From contig NZ_JBGFGP010000177.1 of the NCBI RefSeq assembly GCF_041224545.1, positions 41,814 through 105,813 of the forward strand: 64,000 nt of DNA. Reading direction: 5' to 3'. This stretch comes from Sedimentitalea sp041224545 (GTDB taxonomy: Bacteria > Pseudomonadota > Alphaproteobacteria > Rhodobacterales > Rhodobacteraceae). The position numbers and the translations under genes were made by a program. The stretch's first letter is position 1. The number at the start of each line of letters is the position of its first letter. Below the pieces are notes generated by a model. The model did no database searches and was not told the DNA's origin. It saw only the letters and a list, made by a program, of their open reading frames with translations. Below are positions 1 to 9,070 of this stretch, piece after piece.

Positions 1-166
1 GGAAAACGGTTGTCATAGTCCCTTCGGGCGCACTAAGCTCATCCAAAGGTTGCATTTGATTGTGAATTACCCCGTTGTTTTGCGCCTCGCGCCGCAAACA
101 AGCGATTGTATGGAATGACAGGTTTTGCCGGACACCGTTTCGGCGCACGAGAAGGACAAGTTTCGT

Positions 167-3100
167 ATGCCCGGTACAGAACTATCCACGAAGCAGATCG
201 CGTTTCTTGACAGGTTCATCCTCAAGGGCTGGTTCACCGGAAGCAAGAACAAGAAGACCACCGACGCCTATACGCGCTATGTCGAGGTGGAACAGACATT
301 CAAGGACGCGCTGCTTGCCTTGCCCGGCGACGACCCGAGGGTCAAAGAACTGGGCGGTCGCGCCGCCGGTCCGATGGCGAAGAAGAATGCCGGCGACTTT
401 GACGGTGCCCGCGAGGTTCTTGCAGCGTTGATCCCCTTAGTCGGTCAACTACGCCAGACGATTACCTCGGAACATGCGAAAGCGGTTACCTCGGAACATA
501 CGCAAGCGGTCACGCAGTTTGACACCGTGTTGGCCGATCTGCCGGACGCGGACCCACGTGTGAAATCCATCGTCGCTCGTGCCGACGGGCCAAAAACCGC
601 CGCCCCTGCCGATATGCCCGCGGCAATGGACGCGCTCAAGCAGCTTGGCGATGAGGCAGCCGAACTCGGGCCGGTCATGGTGGAGGAACACGCCGAAGCG
701 GTGCGCCAGTTCCAGCAGGCGATCAAGGTACTGCCAGCCGATGATTCGCGGATCAAGCTGATCCTCGACAAATCGGTCGATCCGATCGGCAGGACCACCG
801 CCAGGGAAAGCTTTGCCGCGATCAAGACACTGACCGATCTCAAGACCGAAATCGAACAGGCCAAGCAGGACATCGCCGCCGACAAGACCCGGATGCTGCA
901 GAGGATCACCCAGTTGGCGGATCCCGGCGGGGCGTCTCCGGATGAAAAGGAGGCGATGGAGGCTGAACGCAACCGGGTTACGGCGGCAATGGCTGCCGAC
1001 TGGCCGACTCCGGACGATTTCGCCAAGGCCCAACTGGCCTGCGACGCGCTTGCGAAACTGGTGCGCACCTCCGAAAAGCTATCCGCACTGGCAACCAAGT
1101 CTCCCCAAGCGGCTGCGAAAGCCCGCGAGGTCGTTGCGAGCTTTGATGCCATTATCGGCGACAGACCGGTGACAGCCGAGTGGATTGCCGAGATCGAGGA
1201 AGACATTGAAGAAGCGCGCAAGCATGCGTCCGACGCAATTTTGGAGTGGAACAAGGCCAACGCCCTGCCGGGAGACACCCCGCAACAGGTCAAGGCAAAG
1301 GAACTGGCGATCGAGGCCGCGCTGGCCGATTACCAGGCGGCGCAAAACAAAGAGGAAGCCGCACGCAAGATCAACAACGCCATCATCGGCAAGGAAAAGC
1401 TGTCGCAATCCCTCGCCTTCGGCCCGCTTGCCCCTGATGCCGGCCGCCCGTTCAATGACGGTTCGGCCGAGAAGCTGATTGCCGCCTATCAGAAAGACCC
1501 GCTGCTGGCCGACAGCGCCGCCGCCCTCGCCCAAAGGTCAAGAGATCCCGACCAGATCGCCCATGTGATCGAACCGATGTGCAACCTCGCAGCGTCTGGA
1601 TTCGCGGCCAATGGAATGGATATGCGCGATGACCGAGCCCGGAGCTATGCCGAGAACCTGTTGAAATCCGGCGATCATATCGGTCCGGATTTCTATGACG
1701 GGCTGAACAGCTATCTGGAATCCGGCCGCCAGTTTGAAGAGAATCCGCTTGGGCCGCTGCCCAAAACCTTCTCGGAACTGGCCACGACGCGCAGCAAGGC
1801 GATCGGCGGTGCCATGCTGGCCGACGACGGTACGTTCGACCCCACATCGGACAAGGCGAGGAACGCCATCAACGACCTGATGTATCATCCCGGTATCCTG
1901 AGAAACGCCACGCCATCGCTGGCCCTGCATGCGTTCGAAACCCAGAAGGCATTGCAGGACGCCAAAACGAAAAAAGCCTGTGCCAAGGTAATCAACGGGA
2001 TGAAGGCACCCACCGGACAGGCGGGTACGGGGCTGGTTTGTAAAACCCTTGGTGTCGGGCCGCCGATAACGGACGCAGATGCCCGACAGGCCGCGCTCGC
2101 CGCGTTTTTCACGCCTATGGACCAGGGACCGGTCGGGTCCTGCTTTACCACCGCTCCCGCCCGCAGGTTCCGGCACGAAAATCCCGCAGAAGCGCTGAAA
2201 GGCTTTGCCGAGATTGCAAGCCAAGGGACGTTCACATCGGCAGGCGGTCTCAAGGTGCCGGCGGTGACAAAGCTGAACGACGGTGGAAATCCGTTGGTGC
2301 AAAGCTGGGAATTCAGCGTCGCCTCGGCAGCCGCCACGCAGACCGGCAGCCGCGAGCGCAAGGCACTGCGCGGAAACCTGCTTGCGCCCGACGGTCTGGG
2401 CAAGGTGATCGAAACGGTCGGGGGAACCGACAAGCGCAAGCAGGAGGCCGCGAGAGCCAAGCTCACCACGGCTATCGCGACGGATTTCAACTTTTACTAC
2501 GATCCGACGTCGGAAATAACGGATTCGAACGACGGTTCTTCATCGAAGGGGCGCTATCGCATCCAGCCGGTGGATGATTTCGGCGCGCCGCGGGGGGGGC
2601 CGATCACCACAAAAGAAGAGTTTATCAAAGAGTTGACCGACTCGGCGCTCAAGGCTCTGTCAGTGAGCAAGACCTCGGATGAAGGCAAAGCAATCATCGC
2701 CCATATACAGTCGAATACCTTTATCGACGCGGTCTGTCGCGGCAAGTACAAGCCATGGGAGCTGTCATCGGGTGGATTGGAGCGCGACCCCACCAAGGCG
2801 CTGTTCGGCGGCGATCCCCAAACCAAAACGTTAGTCACCAAGGTCTCCAATCCCAAGGCTCCGCCAAATGAGGGTGCCCGCACCAAGGAAGTTCTGACGG
2901 CTCTTGTGGACATGGTCACGGGCAGCACTGACCGGTTCATCAATATCGGCACCAGCGGCATCCATTCCTTCAACGCCTTGCCCACCGCAAAGAGCCGCCC
3001 CGGCGAACATTCGATGCAGGATCTGCACGGTTCGACCCCAAGTCGAACAGCCAGAAATATCCAGAGAAAGGTCATCGATCCGGGCAAGAAGATTTCGGAC

Positions 3101-3718
3101 ACCGCACTTTCGGTTGAGCGCGCGGCCCACATGTTCGACAAGAAGATCAACGCCATGCTGGCCAACGAAACGGACGATGCATTGCGCCAGGAGTTGGAGA
3201 GAGACGCCGAGCCGCACCGTCCCACCGCCGATGCAAAGCCCGAAGCGATCCTCGCCGCCGTTACCAAAGCTACCAAGGAATTCGACAAGAAAAGGGCCCG
3301 CCGCACCGCCGACAAATGGAAGGCCGAACAGGAAACCCCGCAGGATCGGGTCGACACCTGGAAGCGGGAGCAGGAAAAAACAGGGGTCACCGTTTCCGAC
3401 ACCGAGCTTGCCGACAAACTGCGCGCAGAACAATTGGCGGCGAGGGATGCGTATGACAAGAAGTTGGCCGACATGGAGAAGGCATACGCGAGGCGCACGA
3501 ACAACTCCCTGCTTAGCGAACTCGCCAACAATCTGGGCAGTCCGCAGGTCATGGTGGCCGACACCAACTGGGGTGATGAACGGACCCATACCTTTTTCGT
3601 GGCGATGCCCGATCCCACCACTGGCGAGCTCAGGCTGTGGAAACGCACCGAGCCCGGCGGTGACTTGGCGCCGCTGGACCGAAAATGGATCGATACGGAA
3701 TGGGACAGGACCGAATGA
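167..3718 (+). CDS. Large repeat-containing protein with papain-like cysteine protease signature, function unknown
   Basis: The product has 1183 residues. The ATG at 167 is preferred over a TTG at 125 because GAAGGA lies about 12 bases upstream. The N-terminal part carries three related units starting near residues 45, 118 and 182, each with the pattern F..aL..LP.DdpRvK. A long charged, helix-prone middle follows. Near residue 653 the motif DQGPVGSCF resembles the active-site Cys segment of papain-like (C1) proteases, with Cys659. Close to the C-terminus, DTNWG (Asn1134) and THTFFV (His1141) could supply the remaining catalytic residues, although Asn precedes His, which is not the C1 order. 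There is no signal peptide or membrane segment. A small acidic gene follows 38 bases downstream. The family is not recognised; a secreted effector or toxin is an inference. Confidence 0.6.
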   Translation: MPGTELSTKQIAFLDRFILKGWFTGSKNKKTTDAYTRYVEVEQTFKDALLALPGDDPRVKELGGRAAGPMAKKNAGDFDGAREVLAALIPLVGQLRQTITSEHAKAVTSEHTQAVTQFDTVLADLPDADPRVKSIVARADGPKTAAPADMPAAMDALKQLGDEAAELGPVMVEEHAEAVRQFQQAIKVLPADDSRIKLILDKSVDPIGRTTARESFAAIKTLTDLKTEIEQAKQDIAADKTRMLQRITQLADPGGASPDEKEAMEAERNRVTAAMAADWPTPDDFAKAQLACDALAKLVRTSEKLSALATKSPQAAAKAREVVASFDAIIGDRPVTAEWIAEIEEDIEEARKHASDAILEWNKANALPGDTPQQVKAKELAIEAALADYQAAQNKEEAARKINNAIIGKEKLSQSLAFGPLAPDAGRPFNDGSAEKLIAAYQKDPLLADSAAALAQRSRDPDQIAHVIEPMCNLAASGFAANGMDMRDDRARSYAENLLKSGDHIGPDFYDGLNSYLESGRQFEENPLGPLPKTFSELATTRSKAIGGAMLADDGTFDPTSDKARNAINDLMYHPGILRNATPSLALHAFETQKALQDAKTKKACAKVINGMKAPTGQAGTGLVCKTLGVGPPITDADARQAALAAFFTPMDQGPVGSCFTTAPARRFRHENPAEALKGFAEIASQGTFTSAGGLKVPAVTKLNDGGNPLVQSWEFSVASAAATQTGSRERKALRGNLLAPDGLGKVIETVGGTDKRKQEAARAKLTTAIATDFNFYYDPTSEITDSNDGSSSKGRYRIQPVDDFGAPRGGPITTKEEFIKELTDSALKALSVSKTSDEGKAIIAHIQSNTFIDAVCRGKYKPWELSSGGLERDPTKALFGGDPQTKTLVTKVSNPKAPPNEGARTKEVLTALVDMVTGSTDRFINIGTSGIHSFNALPTAKSRPGEHSMQDLHGSTPSRTARNIQRKVIDPGKKISDTALSVERAAHMFDKKINAMLANETDDALRQELERDAEPHRPTADAKPEAILAAVTKATKEFDKKRARRTADKWKAEQETPQDRVDTWKREQEKTGVTVSDTELADKLRAEQLAARDAYDKKLADMEKAYARRTNNSLLSELANNLGSPQVMVADTNWGDERTHTFFVAMPDPTTGELRLWKRTEPGGDLAPLDRKWIDTEWDRTE
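464..511 (+). repeat. 24-bp tandem duplication inside the large gene
   Basis: Two adjacent 24-base units (464-487 and 488-511) differ at three positions and encode TSEHAKAV and TSEHTQAV. A related EEHAEAV occurs near the third larger repeat, so the short unit looks like part of the same repeat family expanded locally. Confidence 0.75.
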
Positions 3719-3756
3719 CAATCCGCGACGAAACGGCATAGCAAGAAGGACAGAGA

Positions 3757-4203
3757 ATGGCTCAGGATCCGCAGATATTGCTTTCGTTCGATGACGAAGG
3801 TGACGCAATCGTCATCGTGGACGACACGGAAGCGGGCGACGCGCGCACGCTGCTCGAGCTTGCCCCCGATCTGAAGGAACCGGGCAAGGCCCTTCAACTC
3901 GCGCAGGCGCTCAACCACCTCGCACATGAACAGACATTTGCCGTCATCGAAGACCCGGCGGCTTTTGCCGATTGGTACAAAAAACGCCTTGCCGAAGAAG
4001 ACACCGATGCCGACTGGGTCGAGGGAACGTACCAGCTCAGCAATTACGCCACCCCGGATTTGACCGCGATTGAGGCCCCCAGGATCAGTGGCGATACCCT
4101 TACCTTTTTCGCCATAAACCGCCAGCTTGGCGCGATCTATGTGGTCAGCGCCGGCCTCGGGGGGGACACGCTCACCCCGGATTACGAACCGATGACCAAC
4201 TGA
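3757..4203 (+). CDS. Small acidic protein, probable partner of the upstream large protein
   Basis: This 148-residue protein has a good ribosome-binding site (AAGGACAGAG just before the ATG) and starts 38 bases after the large upstream gene, so co-transcription is likely. It is strongly acidic, with many Asp and Glu residues in the first 40 positions and around EEDTDADW. It has no signal peptide or membrane segment. The C-terminal half looks like alternating strands (TLTFFAINRQLGAIYVV). No family is recognised. Size, charge and position are what one expects of an immunity protein or secretion chaperone for the upstream product, but this is inference from context only. Confidence 0.6.
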   Translation: MAQDPQILLSFDDEGDAIVIVDDTEAGDARTLLELAPDLKEPGKALQLAQALNHLAHEQTFAVIEDPAAFADWYKKRLAEEDTDADWVEGTYQLSNYATPDLTAIEAPRISGDTLTFFAINRQLGAIYVVSAGLGGDTLTPDYEPMTN

Positions 4204-4386
4204 GGGGGCGGACTTTCAGCCTCATGCGTCGGCGCGCGCCGCAGGCATAAATCCGCAGCATCGCCTGCATCGTCCCGACGGCGGGTCCGTCGATGGCGCA
4301 AAGTCGGCCCCCGATCTTGCCACGTCTCCCGATACCTATAGAAGAGCCACGGCGCTATCTTCACGAAGGTTCACGGAGAAAACGAT

Positions 4387-5289
4387 ATGACCCGAATTGT
4401 CTGCATTGGCGAATGCATGGTCGAGATGGCACCCACCAACACCGAAGGATCCTATCAGATCGGCTTTGCCGGAGACACGATGAACACCGCCTGGTATCTG
4501 TGCCAGTTGCTGGGCAGCGCCCATCAGGTCGATTACCTGAGTGCGGTTGGGCAGGACGCGATCTCGGATCGGATGCTGGCTTTTCTGGAGGATGCCGGTA
4601 TCGGGATCGGTTCGATTCAGCGTCTGCCCGAATTGACCGTCGGCCTCTACATGATTCAGTTGCAGGACGGCGAGCGCAGTTTCAGCTACTGGCGTGGGCA
4701 GAGTGCCGCGCGGCTGCTGGCCAGCGATCCCGCGCGGCTTGCGGCGGCGCTGAACGGGGCAGAGATCGCGTTCTTTTCCGGCATCACGCTCGCAATTCTT
4801 CCGGACGATGATCGCGCGCGGCTGCTGTCGGCGCTGGCCACGTTCCGTGCCGCCGGCGGGACAGTGGTGTTCGACCCGAACCTGCGCCCGCGCCTGTGGG
4901 AGAGCCCGCAAACCATGACCGCCAGCATCTCCGCCGCCGCAGAGGTCAGCGACACGGTGTTGCCCTCGCACGAGGATGAGGCGACATGGTTCGGCGACGC
5001 CGACCCCGACGCCACCCTCGCACGCTATCTGAAGGCCGGGGCACGCACCGTGGTGGTCAAGAACGGACCCGGCGAGATTCTCATTTCGCATGACGGTACG
5101 GTCTCGCGCGTGCGTCCGGTGGCTGCCGCGACAGTGGTCGACACCACCGCAGCCGGAGATTCCTTCAACGCCGGTTTCCTCGCGTCGCGTTTGTCGGGGA
5201 AACCGATCGATCAGGCCGTTATCGACGCCGCTGCGCTGGCCGGGCGGGTCATCCAGTCACGTGGCGCGCTGGTGCCCTGCGCCGGCTAG
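4387..5289 (+). CDS. kdgK: PfkB-family sugar kinase, probable 2-dehydro-3-deoxygluconokinase
   Basis: The 300-residue product has the ribokinase/PfkB layout: an N-terminal IGECMVEM strand, a substrate-binding GFAGDTMNTAWYL segment, and the C-terminal PfkB signature DTTAAGDSFNAGF near residues 252-264 with the catalytic Asp. The GDTMNTA substrate motif is typical of KDG kinases, which phosphorylate 2-keto-3-deoxygluconate before aldol cleavage to pyruvate and glyceraldehyde 3-phosphate. The start is supported by GGAGAAAACGAT directly before the ATG. No KDPG aldolase or uronate genes are adjacent, so the substrate is inferred from the family. Acts in the cytoplasm. Confidence 0.85.
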   Translation: MTRIVCIGECMVEMAPTNTEGSYQIGFAGDTMNTAWYLCQLLGSAHQVDYLSAVGQDAISDRMLAFLEDAGIGIGSIQRLPELTVGLYMIQLQDGERSFSYWRGQSAARLLASDPARLAAALNGAEIAFFSGITLAILPDDDRARLLSALATFRAAGGTVVFDPNLRPRLWESPQTMTASISAAAEVSDTVLPSHEDEATWFGDADPDATLARYLKAGARTVVVKNGPGEILISHDGTVSRVRPVAAATVVDTTAAGDSFNAGFLASRLSGKPIDQAVIDAAALAGRVIQSRGALVPCAG

Positions 5290-5396
5290 ACACGATCCGC
5301 CCGCACGACAGGCGAGAGTTCCGGCGATGCGCGCCTGCTGCGAAAACCCGTAACTTGCCTCTACCGTCCCGGCGAGCGGCAGGATAATCTTGGCGC

Positions 5397-6077
5397 ATGA
5401 TTTTGCGCCTTTTTCTGATCCTCGCTCTCGTCAGTTCCTGCGGTCGTCCGCTCACTGAAACCGAAGCGGCTTTCATTCGCGGCCTGCAGGGAGAAGAGCT
5501 CGATACCTCCCGCGTGCGGATCGTCAGAGGCGCGCCGGTTGCCGCTGTCACCTTTCGCCGCAAGGCCCGCCCGCGCGTGGCCTGCCGCGAGCGCATCCTT
5601 CCTCCGGTCAAGGAAGAGATCGTGACCACCAAGCCCGCCGCGGTTGCCTTGTTCAACCACGTCTATTTCGTCAAGGACTGGTATCTCGACGATTACATGC
5701 GCGACTATCCCGAGCGCCTGTATCTCGTGCAATCGATGCTGCTGGCGCATGAGATGACCCATGTCTGGCAATGGCAGAACCGCGCGCGCACCGGGTATTC
5801 ACCGCTGCGCGCTGCGGCAGAACACGGCAGCGTCGACGATCCCTACCTGTTCGAACTGAATGACGTTCCCGATTTTCTGAGTTACGGCTACGAACAACAG
5901 GGCGCGATCGTGGAGGAATATGTCTGCTGCCGGGCGCTTGCCCCTGATGCCGCGCGCACCAGGCGTCTGCATGACATGCTGAGCGGTGCTTTTCCGGTGT
6001 CCGACCTGCCCGCATCGCGCGAGAGCGATGTCTATCTGCCCTGGCGGGACGCCGAGCTTGCGGGGATCTGCTCTTAG
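5397..6077 (+). CDS. Lipoprotein with HEMTH zinc-metallopeptidase-like motif
   Basis: The 226-residue product starts with a short signal peptide ending in LVSSC, a lipobox with Cys15, so it should be lipid-anchored in the envelope. Residues 118-122 read HEMTH inside LLAHEMTHVWQWQ, matching the HExxH zinc motif of metallopeptidases; a downstream Glu in GAIVEEYVCC could be the third ligand. Similar proteins are usually annotated only as hypothetical in Rhodobacteraceae. Proteolytic activity is therefore inferred from the motif alone. The next genes, on the other strand, encode the Lol lipoprotein-release system; this may be coincidental. Confidence 0.75.
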   Translation: MILRLFLILALVSSCGRPLTETEAAFIRGLQGEELDTSRVRIVRGAPVAAVTFRRKARPRVACRERILPPVKEEIVTTKPAAVALFNHVYFVKDWYLDDYMRDYPERLYLVQSMLLAHEMTHVWQWQNRARTGYSPLRAAAEHGSVDDPYLFELNDVPDFLSYGYEQQGAIVEEYVCCRALAPDAARTRRLHDMLSGAFPVSDLPASRESDVYLPWRDAELAGICS

Positions 6078-6127
6078 GGCGCGGGGCCGTGGCTCGCTCC
6101 TGATCACCGAAGCGGGCAGAGCCCGGT

Positions 6128-6811
6128 TCAGACCTCGGTGAGCCTGCCGTTCTCGAGCCTGAGAACCCGGTCCATGCGCGCTGCCAGCTCCAGGTTGTGC
6201 GTTGCGATCACCGCGGCGAGGCCGGTATCGGCCACCAGCGCCATCATCGTGTCGAACACCTGGTCCGATGTTGCCGGGTCCAGGTTGCCGGTCGGCTCGT
6301 CCGCCAGCAGCAGGCGCGGCGCGTTGGCCAACGCGCGACAGAAGGCGACGCGTTGCTGTTCCCCCCCGGACAAGGCCGCCGGGCGATGATCCGCCCGCGC
6401 CGCGATCCCGACACGATCAAGAAGCTGAAGCCCGCGCTCGCGCGCCTGTCTCTCGGCGACGCCGTTGGCAAGCTGGGGCAGCACGATGTTTTCCAGCGCC
6501 GAGAACTCGGGCAGCAGGTGGTGAAACTGGTAAACAAAGCCGATATCACGCCGCCGCGCCGCCGTTCGCGCGCGATCGGATTTGCCGGTAAGATCGACGC
6601 CGCCGATCCGAACCTCGCCCCGATCCGCAACATCCAGCAGTCCCGCGATGTGCAAGAGTGTCGATTTGCCAGCCCCGGACGGCGCCACCAGCGCAACCGC
6701 CTCGCCCTTGCCGACATTCAGGTCAAGATCCTGCAAGACGCGGATTTCCGCAGGCGATCCGGCTCCGTAGCTCTTGAACAGCCCCTGCAATTGCAACACC
6801 GGATCATTCAT
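6128..6811 (-). CDS. lolD: Lipoprotein-releasing system ATP-binding protein LolD
   Basis: This 227-residue ABC ATPase has a Walker A (APSGAGKSTLLH), the signature LSGGEQQRVAF, and a Walker B with D-loop (LLLADEPTGNLD), the pattern of the LolD/MacB branch. It overlaps by 8 bases the end of the upstream permease gene, so the two are translationally coupled. Known role: powering transfer of outer-membrane lipoproteins from the inner membrane to LolA. The Walker A begins VAP rather than the usual GxSGSGKST glycine, a small departure. Confidence 0.93.
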   Translation of the reverse strand: MNDPVLQLQGLFKSYGAGSPAEIRVLQDLDLNVGKGEAVALVAPSGAGKSTLLHIAGLLDVADRGEVRIGGVDLTGKSDRARTAARRRDIGFVYQFHHLLPEFSALENIVLPQLANGVAERQARERGLQLLDRVGIAARADHRPAALSGGEQQRVAFCRALANAPRLLLADEPTGNLDPATSDQVFDTMMALVADTGLAAVIATHNLELAARMDRVLRLENGRLTEV

Positions 6812-8090
6812 AACGCAGCGCCTCGACCGGGTTCATCCGCGCCGCGCGCCGGGCCGGGAACAGGGTGACGAGAAAGGACAGCCCGAGCGACAGGGCCACC
6901 GCCGACAACACATCTCCCAGCCTGAGTTCTGCCGGCAGACGGTAGATGCCCCGGATCGAGGGATCCCAGACCCCGCCGCCCATCACGTAGTTCACGAACG
7001 AAAACAACGGGTCGATATAGATTGCGAAGAGACATCCCAGAACGACCCCCATCACCGTGCCGATCAGGCCGGTGAACGCGCCGCAGATGAAGAACACCCG
7101 CATGATCGAGCCTTCGCTCAGCCCGATGGTGCGCAGGATCCCGATGTCGCGCCCCTTGTTCTTGACCAGCATGATCAGCCCGGACACGATGTTCATCGCC
7201 GCGATCAGAACGAGAATGGACAGGATGATGAACATCACGTTGTCTTCGACTTCGAGCGCGCGCAGAAAACCGCCCGCCGAGTCGCGCCACGTCCAGACCT
7301 GCGCCCGATCTCCTGCGGCGCGCAGAATATCAATGGTCAGGGCGTTTACCGCTTCGGGGTCTTCAACCATCACCTCCAGCTCGTCTGCCACGCCCTCGCG
7401 GTTGAAATAGGATTGTGCCTCGGCAAAGGGCATGTAGACGCGGGTCCGGTCGATATCGTAGCGCCCTGCCGAAAAGACATAGACGACCTCATAGGCGTTT
7501 ACGCGCGGGCTGGTGCCGAACGCGGTCTTCACCCCGTTGGGCGAGGTCAGCTTGATCGTATCCCCGACGCCCGCGCCGATGGCCCGCGCCACTCCCGATC
7601 CGATCGCGATGCCGTCGTCAAAGCGGGTCAGGTCGCCGGCGGCCTGTTCGGATTGTGCGATGCCCGGCAACGATTCAAGGTCCTCGCGGGAAATGCCAAA
7701 GATCTCGGCCCCGGAACTCCCGTCACGCAGGCTGATAAGGGCCTGCCCCTTGATCAGCGGCGCCACCCGCGTCACGCCGGGCACCTGCGCGACGCGTTCG
7801 GCCCAACCCTCGTAATCTTCTATCGTGCGATCAATCTGTCCCTGTGGCCCGACGCGGCCGACATCATAGACCGTCACATGGGCATTGGCCCCCAGAATGG
7901 TGCCGACAAATTCGGTGCGAAAGCCCGAGCGCACCGCCAACGTCGCGATCAGCGCGAAAACGGCGAGCGTGATACCGATCAGGCTGATCCATGTCATGAC
8001 GCTGACACCGCCTTCGGCACGGCGGGCACGCAGATAGCGCCACGCGATCATCCATTCGAACCGGGCAAAGGGGGCGGGCGTTCTGGCCAT
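6804..8090 (-). CDS. Lipoprotein-releasing ABC transporter permease, LolC/LolE family
   Basis: The start at 8090 gives 428 residues beginning MARTPAPFARFEWMIAWRYLRARR, the usual N-terminus of this family; a longer reading into upstream sequence adds unconserved residues. There is one N-terminal membrane helix (MTWISLIGITLAVFALIATLAV split over the segment), a large periplasmic MacB-like domain, and three C-terminal helices of the FtsX type. Alphaproteobacteria commonly carry one such permease acting as a homodimer (LolF-like), and only one is present here. It is directly coupled to lolD. Confidence 0.92.
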   Translation of the reverse strand: MARTPAPFARFEWMIAWRYLRARRAEGGVSVMTWISLIGITLAVFALIATLAVRSGFRTEFVGTILGANAHVTVYDVGRVGPQGQIDRTIEDYEGWAERVAQVPGVTRVAPLIKGQALISLRDGSSGAEIFGISREDLESLPGIAQSEQAAGDLTRFDDGIAIGSGVARAIGAGVGDTIKLTSPNGVKTAFGTSPRVNAYEVVYVFSAGRYDIDRTRVYMPFAEAQSYFNREGVADELEVMVEDPEAVNALTIDILRAAGDRAQVWTWRDSAGGFLRALEVEDNVMFIILSILVLIAAMNIVSGLIMLVKNKGRDIGILRTIGLSEGSIMRVFFICGAFTGLIGTVMGVVLGCLFAIYIDPLFSFVNYVMGGGVWDPSIRGIYRLPAELRLGDVLSAVALSLGLSFLVTLFPARRAARMNPVEALRYE

Positions 8091-8220
8091 GTCGGCTCCT
8101 GTCTGCAATCGACGAACGGATACACCGGCAAGCCCCACAGTCAACCCCGCAGGGAAAACGGGCAATTGATTGTCGTCAGGCGATTGCGTAGCAAGGGCAG
8201 GAACTACAGATGGGTGCGCC

Positions 8221-9063
8221 TTGACCGTCATTTCCCTTACCTCGATTCCGCCCCGGTTCGACATGCTGCAACGCACGCTGGCCGACCTGCTGAAACAGAC
8301 GGCCGAGATTCGGGAAATCCGGGTCAATATTCCGCGCAGCTATCGTCGCTTCCCCGAGGGCAGCTTTTCGCTCCCCGAGGTGCCCGAGGGCGTGCGCATC
8401 GCCCGGACCGAAGAGGATTACGGGCCAGCGACCAAGCTGCTGCCCGCGCTGACCGAACTGGCCGGCACCGATGAGCCGATCATCTATTGCGACGACGACC
8501 GCACGACGTCGGTTCACTGGGCACAGGACTTGATTGAAGCCGCTCGCGTCTATCCCGGACTCTGCATTGCAAATTCAGGATGGGATCTAGATAAGCTATC
8601 TTTTTATCTAACACGTGAACCTGATATGTCTCGAAGAGCTGTGATGTTAAGGTCCCGTTATGACCTTCCTTATCGAGGGCGGCGCTTATGGCAAAAAGTT
8701 AATGAACTTTGCCAAGGCCGGAGTCTGCCGAAACCCTACCGAACGTGGAACTTTCGCCGCGAAGGACTAATTGACGTCATGGAAGGCTGCGGCGGCGTAC
8801 TTATCAGGCCAAGGTTCTTCACAGAACAAGTTTTTTCAGTGCCCGAAAAGGTTTGGACCGTTGACGATATTTGGCTGTCTGGGATGGTAGCAATGAACGG
8901 GATCGGAATTTGGGGACACAACGGTCTCATGCCAAACGAGATCCCCGGCGCCGAGGACGAGGCCCTATCTAACAGCACAATAGAAGGGCTAGACCGCCAA
9001 CAAGCCAATCGCGAATGCGTCCAATACATGCAACGCGAATTCGGGATCTGGCAGACGGGCTGA
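8221..9063 (+). CDS. Glycosyltransferase-like protein with mosaic base composition
   Basis: The start is a TTG at 8221 giving TVISLTSIPPRF, the N-terminus typical of this group; another in-frame TTG lies at 8170. The product has 280 residues. YCDDDRTTS near residue 90 resembles the DxD nucleotide-sugar/metal site of GT-A glycosyltransferases, and TVDDIWLSG resembles the second conserved segment. Base and codon use change sharply near 8540: the first third is GC-rich like its neighbours, while the rest uses TTA, CTA, AGG and AT-rich codons. It is flanked by a second glycosyltransferase on the opposite strand, so the locus may modify a surface glycan. Substrate unknown. Confidence 0.75.
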   Translation: MTVISLTSIPPRFDMLQRTLADLLKQTAEIREIRVNIPRSYRRFPEGSFSLPEVPEGVRIARTEEDYGPATKLLPALTELAGTDEPIIYCDDDRTTSVHWAQDLIEAARVYPGLCIANSGWDLDKLSFYLTREPDMSRRAVMLRSRYDLPYRGRRLWQKVNELCQGRSLPKPYRTWNFRREGLIDVMEGCGGVLIRPRFFTEQVFSVPEKVWTVDDIWLSGMVAMNGIGIWGHNGLMPNEIPGAEDEALSNSTIEGLDRQQANRECVQYMQREFGIWQTG

Positions 9064-9070
9064 AGCGCGC

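Noticed and set aside
2554..3927. A 457-codon minus-strand frame under the large protein
   Set aside because: Ser/Arg/Leu-rich shadow translation; the plus-strand gene has a good RBS and codon use.
6774..8474. A 566-codon plus-strand open frame across the lol genes
   Set aside because: It is the antisense shadow of lolCE and lolD, with Arg/His/Gln-rich low-complexity translation and no start signals.
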